64,000 nucleotides of DNA from Antedon mediterranea (Eukaryota > Echinodermata > Crinoidea > Comatulida > Antedonidae). Positions 28,794 through 41,027 of the stretch are shown piece by piece. The translations under genes were made by a program, and so were the position numbers. The stretch lies in contig NC_092678.1 of the NCBI RefSeq assembly GCF_964355755.1, positions 8,282,922-8,346,921 on the forward strand. Reading direction: 5' to 3'. The notes beneath the pieces are model-generated. The model had not been told where the DNA came from. It saw only the letters and a list, made by a program, of their open reading frames with translations, and searched no databases. The number at the start of each line of letters is the position of its first letter. Position 1 is the stretch's first letter.

Positions 28794-30998
28794 CTAGACC
28801 ACCGGCAACAATAAATGAATCTTAACAAGTGATTTAAAACGGTTATAATTGTTTTGTTTTCTTAATTCATAAGGTAGGCCATTCCAGAGTGAACTTCCAT
28901 AATAAACAAAACTACGTTTGTATATTTCGAGGTTACATCTGGGCAAATACAACAGATTATTTTCATAGTTTCTGGTTTGAATATTGTGTACACTACTAAT
29001 ATATTGCAAAACATCACATAAGTATGAAGGTACAGATTCTTGTAAACATCTAAATATTGTACAAATTGTATGATATTCAATTCTTGTCTTAATTGTTAGC
29101 CAACCTAAATCATAATGCATTTGTCTAACAGGAGTTCGAATATCAGCACCTAGTATTAATCGTGCAGCTCTATTTTGTACCCTTTGCAATTTTAAAATAT
29201 GGGCGTTTGAACCAGTACCCCAGACTGTTGAAAAATAGTCAATATGTGATAAAAATAGAGCATTGTATAATCTTTTAATAATTTTAGGAGATGTAAAACT
29301 TTTCAATCTATAAAACAGATGTAGAATTTTTGATAGTTTTGCACATATAGAATCAATATGTACTTTCCATGAGAGTTGTTCATCAAATGTAAGTCCCAAA
29401 TATTTAAACGTTTCAACTTTCTCAATCGGAATGTTATCAAAAATTACTGTTTCATCTGTTGTTTTATTAACACGTGCATGAGTACCAAAAAGCATGTATT
29501 TGGTTTTATCAATGTTTAGAGTTAATTTATGTTTATCTAACCATTGTTTTACATTTTCCAACTGTTCAGTTAAAACTGTTGTAAGCTCTTCATTTGATTT
29601 ACATGCATAAAAAAGCGCAGTGTCGTCTGCATAGAGGACTGTTTTACAAATCCCATCAACACTATCATGTAAGTCATTTATGTATAAAATAAACAACAAA
29701 GGGCCAAGAATTGAGCCTTGTGGTACCCCATAGTTGACATTTAAAATTTCAGATTTTTTTCCATTAAAATTAACAAATTGTTTGCGATTTTTTAAATAAT
29801 TACTGAACCATGCAAGCTCAGTGTTTATCATTCCAAAGGTGCATAATTTACGTAATAAAATATCGTGGTCTACCGTATCAAACGCCTTTTTTAGGTCAAG
29901 AAAAATTGCTCCAGTTACCAAGCCATTATCAATATTTTTATATATATAATTGCATACATCTATCAGTGTAGTAGAAGTTGAATGTAACGACCTAAAACCA
30001 GATTGATTTTTACATAATAAATTAAACTCATTTATATGATTCATAACTTGATTATGGATGCATCTTTCAAAAACTTTCATAACAATAGGTATAACAGATA
30101 TTGGACGGTAGTTGTTAAGTTCATGTTTACATCGTCCTTTATAAAGCGGAGTAACCTTAGCACATTTCCATTCACTTGGAATAACACCAGATCTTAATGA
30201 CCAGTTAAACAAAAAGGCAAGACTTTGAGAAATTTGTGAAGATGCAATTTTAAGTAACCTAGCGGAAATCCCATCAATTCCAGTAGCTTTTCCAATTTCT
30301 AACTTTTCCAACAAAGCTTCAATTTCATTTCCATTAATATCTTTAAAGTTGAAACGTTGTTGAAATTGTGATAACGATTCAACGGTAATATCGTTTTGGT
30401 TGTCATTAAAATGGGATGCAAGTTCATTAGAAATTGAGCAAAAATATTTATTAAAATGATTAGCAATATCAGTTGGATTGTTTATTTCATTACCGTTTAC
30501 ATTGAGAGTTGTTTTAGTTTGTTTCTTTTTATTGGGTAAAAAGTCTTTCATGGTTTTCCATAATGTTTTAGTGTCATTAACATTATCCTTTAATTTATTA
30601 TTTATATAGTCGCGTTTTAGTGATTTAGACAAATTATTTAATTTATTTCTTGCCTTTTTGTAAGAATTCCAATCATCTATGTTCTTAGTTTTTTCGGCTT
30701 TTTGTTTTAAATAATCACGGTCACGAGAAAGGGAAACAAATTCGTCTGTAAGCCATGGAATATCAGTTCCCTTCCTCCTGACCGTCACCATAGGAGCATG
30801 AATATCACAAATATCAGTAAAAATGTGTTTCCAAATGTCCCAAGCCTCGTCAGCATCCTCGGACGCCTCACAAATACTCCACGGAGCAGATGCAAGATCA
30901 GAAATAAACAAATCTTCGTTAAATTTCCGGAAGGTTCTCGTATGTAAAATACGCGGGGGCAATTTTATTTTAATTTTTTTACGTATTGCATATATCAA
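28794..30998 (-). pseudogene. CR1/L2-like ORF2, reverse transcriptase part
   Basis: 734 open codons. Motifs in order: GKATGIDGISARLLK, NYRPISVIPI, SGFRSLHSTSTTLI, FLDLKKAFDTVDHDILL, GVPQGSILGPLLFILYINDL and YADDTALF (catalytic Asp pair encoded at 29622-29627). LNIDKTKYMLFG, FKYLGLTFDEQLSW and a C-terminal domain ending in NNYNRFKSLVK follow. Upstream, the frame continues through ISDHSLIYAI (end of the endonuclease) to a stop near 31068. Given the stop and the split from its endonuclease half it cannot be functional as it stands. Confidence 0.88.
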
Positions 30999-31134
30999 TG
31001 AGTGATCGCTAATTCCAATTGGTACAACTCCAGTTTTGCTTATAAAGTCATCCCTATTTGAAAAAATTTAATCAATACAACTACTACTGTTTTCCGTTAC
31101 GCGCGTTGGAGTTTTAATATACTGGTTTAATTGG

Positions 31135-31151
31135 AAAATGTTTAATTAATG
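31135..31151. repeat. Target-site duplication, left copy
   Basis: AAAATGTTTAATTAATG, identical at 35821-35837, bounding the L1/Tx1-like insertion. Confidence 0.92.
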
Positions 31152-31624
31152 ATGACAAAGATGAACCTGACAATGTACAAACCGTAATTGACGTGTTAGA
31201 AGACCTGTTAAATAAACCGTCTACACCTAGAGATACCTTAGGCTCGATTGAGTTGGAGGAGAAGGTTCAGTTGATCATGAAAGATGCCATTGACAGAGTG
31301 AAGTCAGTCAACTGTGAAGACGTGTCTAACAAGATAAAGAAGGATAAAAGGAAAGTAAAACAACGGGAAAAGAAAAAAAATGACAAACCTGAACAAGAAT
31401 CGACGACAGAAAAAACAAACAAAGCTAGCAAAGGAATGAGACCAATAACCGACTTTACCACTACTACTGCTGTTACCGGAGATCAAGAAGTCGAAAGCGC
31501 GAATGAAACATCTGCCGCAATTAGCAGACAGAACTTTGCTACAAGTAAACGAAAGAAGATTACGGTGAGCGGTGAGTCAAAAAATGCAGAAAAAAAAGAA
31601 AAAAAATCTGACTCGGTTAGCTAA
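31152..31624 (+). pseudogene. ORF1 C-terminal fragment of L1/Tx1-like element
   Basis: The frame is already open at the insertion boundary, so the N-terminus was lost. What remains is a lysine-rich, low-complexity tail (KKDKRKVKQREKKKNDK) ending SDSVS, typical of nucleic-acid-binding ORF1 proteins. No RRM or zinc knuckle is visible in this part. Confidence 0.7.
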
Positions 31625-31728
31625 GGAATCTTGCAAAATTCTGTAATCAGCAATACCGTCTTAAGGTAATGCATTTTTGTTTTTAACTATAATAATAGAA
31701 ATATTTTATATAAATATAAAAAAAAAAA

Positions 31729-34700
31729 ATGAATAGACCTAAACTATCTAATGATCATCTACAGTTAGTTTCTCTTAACATTAGAGGTCTAAGAGATGGA
31801 AAAAAAATAAGGAAATTTTGTCAATGGTCAAAAGACCAAAGGTCCGATATTATTTTATTACAAGAAACTCATTTTGATAAAAAATCAATTCATATATTTG
31901 ATGCAGCTTGGAAAGGTAGATTGTACCATAGTTATGGAACGACCAATAGTAGAGGAGTATCCATTTTATTTAAGAACGGTTTAGATGTAAAAGAAATCAT
32001 TCATAAGTATTCTGACGAAGATGGAAGAATTATTATACTTGGTATATTACTTAAGAATAAACAAATAAATCTTATAAATGTATATGCACCAAATAACTAT
32101 AAAGAGAGATCAATTTTTTTTAAGAAGCTTGACAAGAAAATTGATAATCTTTGCAATGTTAAAGATGAGCATATAATAATGGGGGGTGACATGAATTGTG
32201 TTTTACAACATAATGCTGACCAAAGAAACAGCCTGTATCTAAGCTATGACAAATCTCCTGCAATTTTAAAAAAATGTATTAATAAATCAAAGCTCTGTGA
32301 TATTTGGAGAATAAGTCATGAAACAAAAACCCAATTTACTTGGAGACGTAAAAATACATATAGAAGGTTAGATTACTGGCTGATATCTAGAGTATTATAC
32401 AAACATGGTGATGTTATTGACACCGATATCAGACCTTCTGTTCTTTCAGACCATCAAGCTATTTCGTTGAAAATTATAAATAGTCATGAAAAAAAAGGAC
32501 CTGGAAATTGGAAATTCAATAATAGTTTTTTGGAGAATAAAGATTTTATACAAAGCATTTTAAATATTATTGAAAATATTAAAAAAAATGAAAACAAGCT
32601 TAATCCAAGTCTCTTATGGGAATACCTAAAAATTAAAATAAAGGAATTCTCGTGTAAATACGGAATAAATAAGAAAATGCAAAAAAATATAAGAAAGAAT
32701 ACATTAATTAAAGAAGTGTATAAGTTAAACGATGAGCTTGATGGTGCGTATGATCAAAAGACAGAAAAGATATTAAATAACAAATTAAACGAGCTAAACC
32801 AAATTTATACATCTGAAGCAAAAGGAGCACAAATTAGGGCTCGAGTAGAATGGACTGAAAAAGGAGAAAGAAATACTAAGTTCTTTTTAGGTTTAGAAAA
32901 AAACAAGGCTAAGAAAAAACATATTACGTCAGTACTTAAACCAAATGGAAAAATTACGACAAACACCCAAGAAATTCTTAACGAGCAAGTTAGGTTTTTC
33001 AAAGAATTGTATAAAGAAACCCCTTCAAACCAGGAAAATATTAATAGTTATTTTGGTAGTACTAAAATCAATACACTGTCATTTGAAGAAAAGCAAAAAT
33101 GTGAAGGTATGTTAACAAATTATGAATGCAAGATGGCTCTTTTACACATGAAGTTAAATAAAAGTCCTGGTACAGATGGGCTAACAGTCGAATTTTATCG
33201 CACATTCTGGGATTCCTTAGGAAATTTATTGTGTGATTCTGTTAACTTCAGTTTCTTGAATAAAAAACTGACATCTTCGCAACGTAAAGGTATTATTTCA
33301 TTACTGTATAAAAAAGGTGAAAGAGAGAAACTTCATAATTGGAGACCTATTACTCTTTTGAATATTGATTATAAGATTATTGCACAAGTGTTAGCCAATA
33401 GGTTACATTCGGTCATTAGCTCCATAATTAATAATGATCAAAAGGGATATATCAAAGGCAGGTTCTCTGGTGAAAGCATAAGATTAATAGAAGATTTACT
33501 TAATTATAGTGACGTACATAAACAAGAAGGTGCTTTGATTTTTATAGATTTTGAAAAAGCCTTTGATTCTGTAGGCAGATATTTTATGTTTAAAACTTTA
33601 GAAAAATTTGGTTTCGGTATTCAATTTATACAATGGGTTAAAGTTATGTATAACGATACTGAAAGTTACATTGTAAATAATGGATGGATGTCAGAAGGTG
33701 TTTTAATGAATAGAGGAATCCGTCAAGGTTGTCCACTCTCAGCACTTTTATTTATTTTAGTAGTCGAAGTTATGGCAACAAATATAAGAAATAATCATTT
33801 GTGTAAAGGTATCAATTTGCCGTCAGTAACTAATGAAAATGTTAATGTAAAGATTGCGCAATTAGCAGACGATACTGTGATTTTTGCCAAGAATGAAAAA
33901 GCCATACAAAGTTATTTTAACGAAATAGATTGTTTTTGTGAAATGTCAGGTCTGATGCTAAATAAATCCAAGACAAGGGGAATGTGGATTGGTTGTGATA
34001 AAGAGAAAATTAGTAACTATTGCAACATTACCTTTAATCAAGAACCTATTAAGTTTCTAGGTATTTACATTGGTTATGATAAGGATATTTGCAATACAAA
34101 AAATTGGTATGAGAAAATTGAAAATCTAAAAAAGATCCTTAAAACTTGGGAAAAAAGAAAAATATCATTCTTTGGGAAAATAACGGTAATTAAAACGCTA
34201 GCGTTATCAAAACTTATTTATAATGCAAGTGTCACAGACTTGCCAAAATCTATTATTCCTGAAATAAACAAGATTTTATACAACTTTTTATGGAGTGGTA
34301 ATAAAGAAAAAATTAAAAGAAATACTCTGATACAAAACATTGAAAATGGTGGGATTAAAATGATAGACTTTAACTCTATGATTGAATCTTTAAAGTTAGG
34401 CTGGGTAAAACGTTTACTAAGCCCGGATCCAGGAAAGTGGAAATGTATTCCATTATACAATTTATATCCAATTGATTATACATTAAGTATGACGGAAGCA
34501 AACTTTGAGAAGCATAATGCACTCAAATATGTGAATACATTCTATATAAATTTGCTTAAAGCCTGCATACGGTTTAATAATATTTATACTAAAAAACCTC
34601 AATGTATATGTGAAATAAAAACTCAGAGGTTATGGGAGAATATATATGTCATGCATAACAAAAAATCACTATTCTGTAAATCTTGGGTGAAATCAGGTAT

Positions 34701-35556
34701 AAAAACAGTAGGAGATATTATGGATAAGTCTAGATTTAAGCATATTAATGAAATAACTCCACTGTTGAAACGAAGGGAAAATGCATTTTTAAAATATATG
34801 GCACTAATTGACGCTATTCCAAGAAACTGGAAAGTTATAGTGGTTGAGAAACCCTATTGTTATATACATAAAGAGGTTGATACAATAGACAAAAATGTTA
34901 ATGTTACTTCAAATTATACAACTGTCAAACAATTCTATTTCACTTTTACCGAGGTAGCATATAAAGCGTGCATACCAAAAGCACAAGATAAATGGGAAAA
35001 CCAACTTCAAAATTGTTTTATCGACTGGAATCTATGTTGGAAAAACAAAGTTAAGAGTATGTTGCACATAAAAAGAGTGGCTTTCTTTAATTTTAAGTTG
35101 CTACATAAAATTTTACCAACTAGGTGTAAGCTAAAATTATGGAATTTGTCAAACAGTAATTATTGTGAATATTGTAATGAGGAGGTTGAAAATGAAAAGC
35201 ATATGTTATTTACATGCAAAGAAGTAAAACATTGCTGGGTAAAATGTTGCGCTATGCTGAAAACATGTTTTGCATTTACTCAGGAAGTTACATGGGAGAA
35301 AATTTTACTAGGAAAATATGATGTCAAAATTAATGAAATATTTTCCATTTTAACTTTCTGTGTTTATAAAAATAAAGTCAAACACAGACTAGGACTTGTT
35401 AAAAAATGTCCATGGTTAATGTTCACTGCGGAGTTAGAAGATATAATCAATTGTGAGTTTTTAATAAATAAAGAAAAGGCAAAAAAAATGTGGTCAGATA
35501 TTGACCGTAACAATTTAGCAAGGTATAAAATTAACGTTTATAAAATTGATATTTAG
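31729..35556 (+). CDS. L1/Tx1-like ORF2: endonuclease and reverse transcriptase
   Basis: 1275 residues without a stop. The N-terminal APE-type endonuclease shows LVSLNIRGLRD, LLQETH, GGDMNCVL and LSDHQAISL, the usual metal-binding and catalytic positions. The reverse transcriptase follows: SPGTDGLTVEFYR, NWRPITLLNIDYKI, FIDFEKAFDSV (about residues 604-614), GIRQGCPLSALLFIL and AQLADDTVIF (Asp pair about 714-715). The C-terminus has the CEYCNEEVENEKHMLFTC zinc-finger-like motif found in this clade. GIRQGCPLSALLF and the C-terminal motif favour L1/Tx1 rather than CR1. All key residues are present, so the enzyme could be functional. Confidence 0.93.
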   Translation: MNRPKLSNDHLQLVSLNIRGLRDGKKIRKFCQWSKDQRSDIILLQETHFDKKSIHIFDAAWKGRLYHSYGTTNSRGVSILFKNGLDVKEIIHKYSDEDGRIIILGILLKNKQINLINVYAPNNYKERSIFFKKLDKKIDNLCNVKDEHIIMGGDMNCVLQHNADQRNSLYLSYDKSPAILKKCINKSKLCDIWRISHETKTQFTWRRKNTYRRLDYWLISRVLYKHGDVIDTDIRPSVLSDHQAISLKIINSHEKKGPGNWKFNNSFLENKDFIQSILNIIENIKKNENKLNPSLLWEYLKIKIKEFSCKYGINKKMQKNIRKNTLIKEVYKLNDELDGAYDQKTEKILNNKLNELNQIYTSEAKGAQIRARVEWTEKGERNTKFFLGLEKNKAKKKHITSVLKPNGKITTNTQEILNEQVRFFKELYKETPSNQENINSYFGSTKINTLSFEEKQKCEGMLTNYECKMALLHMKLNKSPGTDGLTVEFYRTFWDSLGNLLCDSVNFSFLNKKLTSSQRKGIISLLYKKGEREKLHNWRPITLLNIDYKIIAQVLANRLHSVISSIINNDQKGYIKGRFSGESIRLIEDLLNYSDVHKQEGALIFIDFEKAFDSVGRYFMFKTLEKFGFGIQFIQWVKVMYNDTESYIVNNGWMSEGVLMNRGIRQGCPLSALLFILVVEVMATNIRNNHLCKGINLPSVTNENVNVKIAQLADDTVIFAKNEKAIQSYFNEIDCFCEMSGLMLNKSKTRGMWIGCDKEKISNYCNITFNQEPIKFLGIYIGYDKDICNTKNWYEKIENLKKILKTWEKRKISFFGKITVIKTLALSKLIYNASVTDLPKSIIPEINKILYNFLWSGNKEKIKRNTLIQNIENGGIKMIDFNSMIESLKLGWVKRLLSPDPGKWKCIPLYNLYPIDYTLSMTEANFEKHNALKYVNTFYINLLKACIRFNNIYTKKPQCICEIKTQRLWENIYVMHNKKSLFCKSWVKSGIKTVGDIMDKSRFKHINEITPLLKRRENAFLKYMALIDAIPRNWKVIVVEKPYCYIHKEVDTIDKNVNVTSNYTTVKQFYFTFTEVAYKACIPKAQDKWENQLQNCFIDWNLCWKNKVKSMLHIKRVAFFNFKLLHKILPTRCKLKLWNLSNSNYCEYCNEEVENEKHMLFTCKEVKHCWVKCCAMLKTCFAFTQEVTWEKILLGKYDVKINEIFSILTFCVYKNKVKHRLGLVKKCPWLMFTAELEDIINCEFLINKEKAKKMWSDIDRNNLARYKINVYKIDI

Positions 35557-35837
35557 GTAAAGTAAAATATAACTTGCCTGAAAGAGATAAAAAGAGTTAT
35601 AAAATTAAGAATTCTGTGGTAAATTATACGTACATTGTTAAGGATTGAAAAATGTGTAAAGAGTGTATAACATAGAGGAATTTTTTTGTACTGAAAGTTA
35701 GTTAATGTCAATTATATTGTATTGTATCATTACATTACTCATGTGCTCAATGTACTCATTGTAAACGAACATTTATTGATGAAGAAATAAAAGTGGGTCG
35801 ATCCTACATAAGACAAAAAAAAAATGTTTAATTAATG

Positions 35838-36475
35838 TTCCGAGAATGCTGTTTATCAAATATATTCCAATTTAAGTCACCAACAACAATATTCTCTCTT
35901 ATACTATCTAGTATAACAGATATTTGATCATGCATTATATCAACAAATCCAGTACACGAATTTGGTGGTCTATAAACATTACCTATAACGAACGGTTTAG
36001 TGTTAACCGGCTTAATTTTTATCCATACCGATTCAATTGTATTTTCACCAAAGTCAATGACATCAAAATCAACATTTTCGTTTACATAGATAGCCACCCC
36101 ACCTCCGTGTCTATTTCTGTCTGTTCTAACTAATAGGTATCCTGGGATTGCAAGTTCACTATTATGTATATTTTGATCTAGCCAGGTTTCACTAATTCCT
36201 AAAACATGGAAACGGCATTCCGAAAGTACACTCCGAACATGGTCCACCTTATTATAGAGACTTCTGACATTTAAATGACCAATTTTAAAACCCTTTGTAC
36301 AATCAATCTCGCATAATTTGCATAGTATGCCAAAAGCAGGATAAACAATAGAGTCGTTACGTAATTCAGCGTCGTCTACGTCGTTGTCTAAAAGGCTTCC
36401 CGTACGATGTTCGTTTAACAATTGAATTGGTTTAAATGGTTTATTACATGCGTTACAAATAAAATCTAAAATCAT
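35838..36475 (-). pseudogene. CR1/L2-like ORF2, endonuclease part
   Basis: An open frame carrying the N-terminal half of an APE endonuclease: GHLNVRSLYNKVDHVRSVL, LGISETWLD, GGGVAIYV, GNVYRPPNS and VVGDLNWNIFD. A cysteine pair (CNAC) precedes it. The frame is cut where the L1/Tx1-like element landed; the rest of the domain (ISDHSLIY) is found 4.7 kb to the left in a different frame. Confidence 0.88.
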
Positions 36476-36527
36476 CTTATCTACATAAAATACAATACAG
36501 ATTTAGGACATTTAAAATTCTTACACA

Positions 36528-37146
36528 TTACCTTTTACATTTAGGTAATTGTTTAAGATCGGAAGTTCTGGATAAAACAACTTTCTCGTTACTGCCAGTG
36601 ATTATGGTATGTATGCGACCATCTTGTGTCCAAACTGCAGATACCACTGATGCATAGTTTTGCTTTACAGTACGTAGTAAACTTGATCTTTTGCTCGTAA
36701 GGTTTTCATGAATGTAGATATGGCTCCCCTTTAATTTTTTCTTTGCTCTATATACTTCATTTCTAACATTATACGAACTAAACTTTACTATTATTCCTCT
36801 TGCTCTTCCGTTTTTCTTAACTTTTGGCCCCAATCTATGACTCCTGTCTATGCATGTTTTATCTACTTCTACGCTTAGCTTTTTCTTAAACAAATCCAAA
36901 ACTATATTGTCTGTTATCTCACCTTGTTTCTCTTCTATTCCTTGAATAATCAAACAGTTCCTTCTTGAATATTGTTCTGCTTCATCTAGCTCATATTGTA
37001 AGTTCTCTACCTGTTGTTCTACTTTGCTGAGACGATCTTTAGTATCGTCAAGTTCGAAACGTATTGCTTCAATTGCTGCATCCGTTACAATTTGTGTAAT
37101 GCTTTCACAGTGGGAAAGCCACTTCGCGTTTTGACCGTTAAATCGT
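36528..37146 (-). pseudogene. CR1/L2-like ORF1
   Basis: The frame is open from about 37146. An N-terminal amphipathic coiled coil (RLSKVEQQVENLQYELDEAE) leads to SRRNCLIIQGIEE and an RRM-like nucleic-acid-binding region with DRSHRLGP, RGIIVKFSSYNVRNEV and IYIHENLT. This is the layout of LINE ORF1 proteins that trimerise and coat the RNA. The start codon is not clear; the first internal Met candidate lies downstream of the coiled coil. Confidence 0.75.
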
Positions 37147-40100
37147 GTAAAATCGACTTACTTCCGCATTGACGATTTTGAAGCGCCACCTATCGTTGAA
37201 AACTGAAACCACGATTTTTCGTCGCCTAGCAAATAAGTGCTGTTTTATTTTAAGCTCTCATGAATATTTAAGAACCGCCCAACATTACCTATTATGGTAA
37301 AAGCATTTCCTAATAAGTATAATTGAATAACCAATCGGTTTCCTTCAAAGAAACCGAAGCTAATACAATACATTCGGCGACTGAAGTCGGGACTCGTGAA
37401 ATTTATAAATGTGGTACGATTTGACTACTGTTTTGTTGTCCATTTTCTGAATAGTCGGAGGTGCATCCCAACAAATTAAAAAAATTGTAATCAATTGTTT
37501 TATCAAGAATAATATTAGTTTAATCGAGTATGATATATTTCTATCCTGTTCAAAATGTGTTGGTGTATTCTCAGGCCTCGAAAGGTAGGTACATTTTCTA
37601 GCTGTGAGCGTGGTTTCGGCAACGCGAGACACGTGTGTCAGTATAGGCGATAGCGAGACGTGTGTTGTACCATGGAGTAAAGCTCCATGGTTGTACTGTG
37701 TTGATGCTGATCCGATAGTCGTTAAGTTGTACTGATTACGAGTATCATTGGTCCTGGCCGGCCTAGCCTGGTGATCTGATCGGGATCCCCCCAAAAAAAT
37801 ACTTTTTTTCAATCAGTATTAATATTATTATTTTATTTTTCATTTATTATTTGATTTATTAGGCTCAATAGATGCCTAGCTAGGCTACTAGTAGGCCTAG
37901 ATTATATACAGCCAAATCAAAACCAGGCATTTGTCGTAAATGTGACATTTTGAGTTTTAAAGATATTTGTACAGAGCACATAATTTGCTTTAAAATACTG
38001 AAAAAATTATTCAATTTGGTCAAGTATTTTTAGAGTTATGATACAATAAGTAAAGAAATACAAGTAAGAATTAATTTTTATTTAGCAGTGAAAAATGCAT
38101 TCAAAGATAAACAATAGTTCAAACAGGAAGTTTAAATGTGCTGGCAGACAGCGACTCATGTTCACCTTGACAACGCTAACTTCTAGTATACCTATGACTT
38201 TGAAATTTAGCACAAATGTAACTAATACATTTTTCTATAATCATTGAAAATTTCAAAGAAATCCAGTAACATTAACATTGTCAAATGAGACTTCAAATAA
38301 CAACATACGTTAGTAAACTTTTTTTTACTAAACTTATGTTATGTGTGAGGCTTGTAATAACTATAATAAGTACTATTAATAAAGTGACAATAAAAATACA
38401 ACACATAGAAACGAACCAAAATTAAAGATACACAGACAGTTGATTGTGTTTGATGTGTTTAAATTTATTTACAATTGGTACACTTTAAATTATAACATTT
38501 TGGTCATTTCAGGCTGCGTGTTACAACAACAGTATTTTCATCTTTTGTGCCGGGTCTTTGAAATACATACATATTTTTCTATACAGTTATTTCACGGTTT
38601 TATTCAGGGTTACGTTGCATAATAGAATACATGTTTCATGTGTCAGAATCAAAGTCATTTTTGTAAAGTTATATTAAGCACCGTATCACCATTATTGGAG
38701 TTGTTTGAGAAGAGAAAGTAGCAACAGCATCACCACCACTGTCAAAACTATTGGTATTACATTACAGTATTACCAATCAAGATCTGAAAACAGAATGAAA
38801 AATTAAATTAAACTTTTTTAAACACATTAAAAAATCATTTTTTTCGCCTAGGCCTAGACCAAGGTATGCTAGGTGGTTTTACTAGGCTAACTTGAAGTAC
38901 TAAGCTGGCATACAGTTCATCTCTTATCTTATGCCTAGGCTAGGCCTAATATTTTGATCAAAAGTGTTTCTGTGTTCACCAAACTGAGTGTGTCGCGCTA
39001 GAAAGTCATTTCGTACTTTCTAACCTCTTGTTGTTTATGATTCGCTAGCGAAGCCAATATTTCTACTTTTCATATTATATAAATCATTAAACTATTCTAT
39101 GTTGATTTATTATTATCTAGGATGCATAAATAGCAAGTATAAATTAATATTGAATGTTTTTTACAGTAAAAATGTTTTGTTAAAACCTTACCGCTTCCTC
39201 AGTGTACTTTGAATAGCTGTTAAAGGCAAATTTAACGCTTCAATGACTTGAGCCACTCTGTTAGCCAATCAAATTGCCTGTTTCAGGATTCCGTAGCAAC
39301 AAGACTGGTTTGCTTATACCAAAAGGTTATTAAAGAATGTGTTTGATTGGCTATACTATTATTTTATATGACCTACAACCTTTATCTTTGGAAAGATTAT
39401 TTCACCAGCTTTCTAAAAATACCACACATTAAGGGGTCTTCTCATAATCAAAGAGGTAAAAGTTGGTTAGAAATAGACACAAATTACAGAATAGAACTTG
39501 ATTTTTTCACCAAAGACGAAAAAGGGGGTCTCATTAAAATGTTATTTTCATTGATTTATACTTATAATTTCTTTAAAATACATAGATTTTTGGAATCTAC
39601 GGTAAATTTTCTGTAAGATTATTTAAAAAACTAAAAATGGTCAAGATATAGGTTTTACACATTCAGAAGCATTTTACAGAAATCCCTTGCTGCCGACAAA
39701 CGCCTGGTTTTGGTTTGGCGGTACACATTAATAATAATAGTAAATAAAATAAAAAAATAAAATACAGCTTCCATTTGCCTTACTTTTATGTCATCATATA
39801 ATATTATAATTATATATACAACCAGACATTAACATTTTTTTTAAATAATATTTATTATTTTTTCTGACACTTTCAGGAATCGTTGATGATGCAGAGTTCT
39901 TTGTCTTTGTGACTTCAAACTGAGAGTGAAGTGGATAAAAAGATGACACCGGTACCTACCGACATTGTCATACCCAAACTATAATTTAATTATTTAAAAA
40001 CAAAATGTTGAATTACAAATATATAATATGTATGTTGTTTGCAGAGGATTTAGATGAATTACAATACAAATATTTATGTTGAATGCAAACCTACTACACT

Positions 40101-41027
40101 ATACTCTGTAAATTATGTTATTGTCATGTGGTAGACCTTAAAAATTGAATATTTATTGTATGTTAGGCCTATTTTATATTTTATTAATAGTAATACTGTA
40201 TTAGTTTAATATTACTATTAATTTTGTACATGTTTTTACCCCAAAAAAATGAATAAATAATTTGTTATTCAATCTAATTGCTTGTTTGCTCATCAATAAC
40301 AAAACAATTGTAAGCAAGTATATAACAGTTCTTGTTAGCCGCTTATTTCAGGTCATATTATTAATATTAGCTAGGCCCGATCACAACGTCACTAAGTGAC
40401 TTTCCGCCCCTGGAACAATCGCTCGCTAATAGGGCTAGGCCTCGGACTCGTATAAAAGCTATTATAATAGTTATGATAAATATTCCTCAACTAAAATGTA
40501 TATAAACAAGTAATAATATATGTTGTATTGGAATGTATTTATTTATATGAATTCTTATACGCGGACAATTATAAACATCGCGTATATCGTTCGCTATAAA
40601 TAAATTCATAAACACGATGACGATGTGTTTACAAAATGGCGGTTTCGCTAGTTTTCGATGGAACAAATAGTGGTACCTTTAGTTTGAATAGTCGGAGCTG
40701 CATCCCAACCACCGAATTTTGTATCTTAATATCGTATTCTGTAGATTATTAATTTTTCTAACAGGGATTTTAAATTCAGGACTGTTCAATTTTTCTAAAT
40801 ATTTTATTTTAATGATTTTCTAGGGTACAATTTCGGAAAAAAGACATTGGTTGATTTTGCCGTTAAATTACAGATTATCGTTTTGTTCAAATACATTTAA
40901 TTTTACATGACAATATATTAAAACCATTTATGAATTTATTTCACTAACAACATTTTTCCGATAATCAACTAAATTTACAAATATTGTGTTTTTCCAACAC
41001 CCTAAAATTTAGCAATTTTGAACTAAA
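37147..41027. other. Intergenic, no convincing gene
   Basis: A near-perfect hairpin GTACCATGGAG / CTCCATGGTTGTAC lies at 37666-37694. A GAATAGTCGGAG(G/C)TGCATCCC block occurs at 37449 and again at 40686. TAGGCCTA-type words cluster near 38855-38950. The 150-codon open frame 37360-37812 (-) shows no domain and is probably spurious. Confidence 0.55.

Larger units (their letters stand above)
31152..35820 (+). mobile_element. L1/Tx1-like non-LTR retrotransposon, 5'-truncated
   Basis: A 4.67 kb insertion with a 17 bp target-site duplication and a terminal A-run just before the right copy. It starts inside ORF1 (5' truncation, normal for target-primed reverse transcription) and keeps a complete-looking ORF2. 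It splits the CR1/L2-like element in antisense orientation. The identical 17 bp duplication and the long open ORF2 argue for a fairly recent insertion. Confidence 0.92.
28567..37146 (-). mobile_element. CR1/L2-like non-LTR retrotransposon, interrupted
   Basis: On the - strand, from the right: ORF1 (36528-37146), the endonuclease part of ORF2 (35838-36475), a 4.67 kb insertion (31152-35820), the reverse transcriptase part of ORF2 (28794-31134), a 3' UTR and an AAAT-type microsatellite tail at 28568-28592. Microsatellite tails rather than poly(A), and the protein motifs, place it with CR1/L2-type LINEs. It is nearly full length, but a premature stop (about 31068) and a frameshift at the junction show decay. 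Confidence 0.85.

Noticed and set aside
31267-31486. - strand Phe/Leu-rich open frames
   Set aside because: Antisense of the lysine-rich ORF1 tail of the L1/Tx1-like element.
37360-37812. 150-codon - strand open frame
   Set aside because: Crosses a CCATGG hairpin and repeat sequence; composition is not protein-like and no family is recognised.
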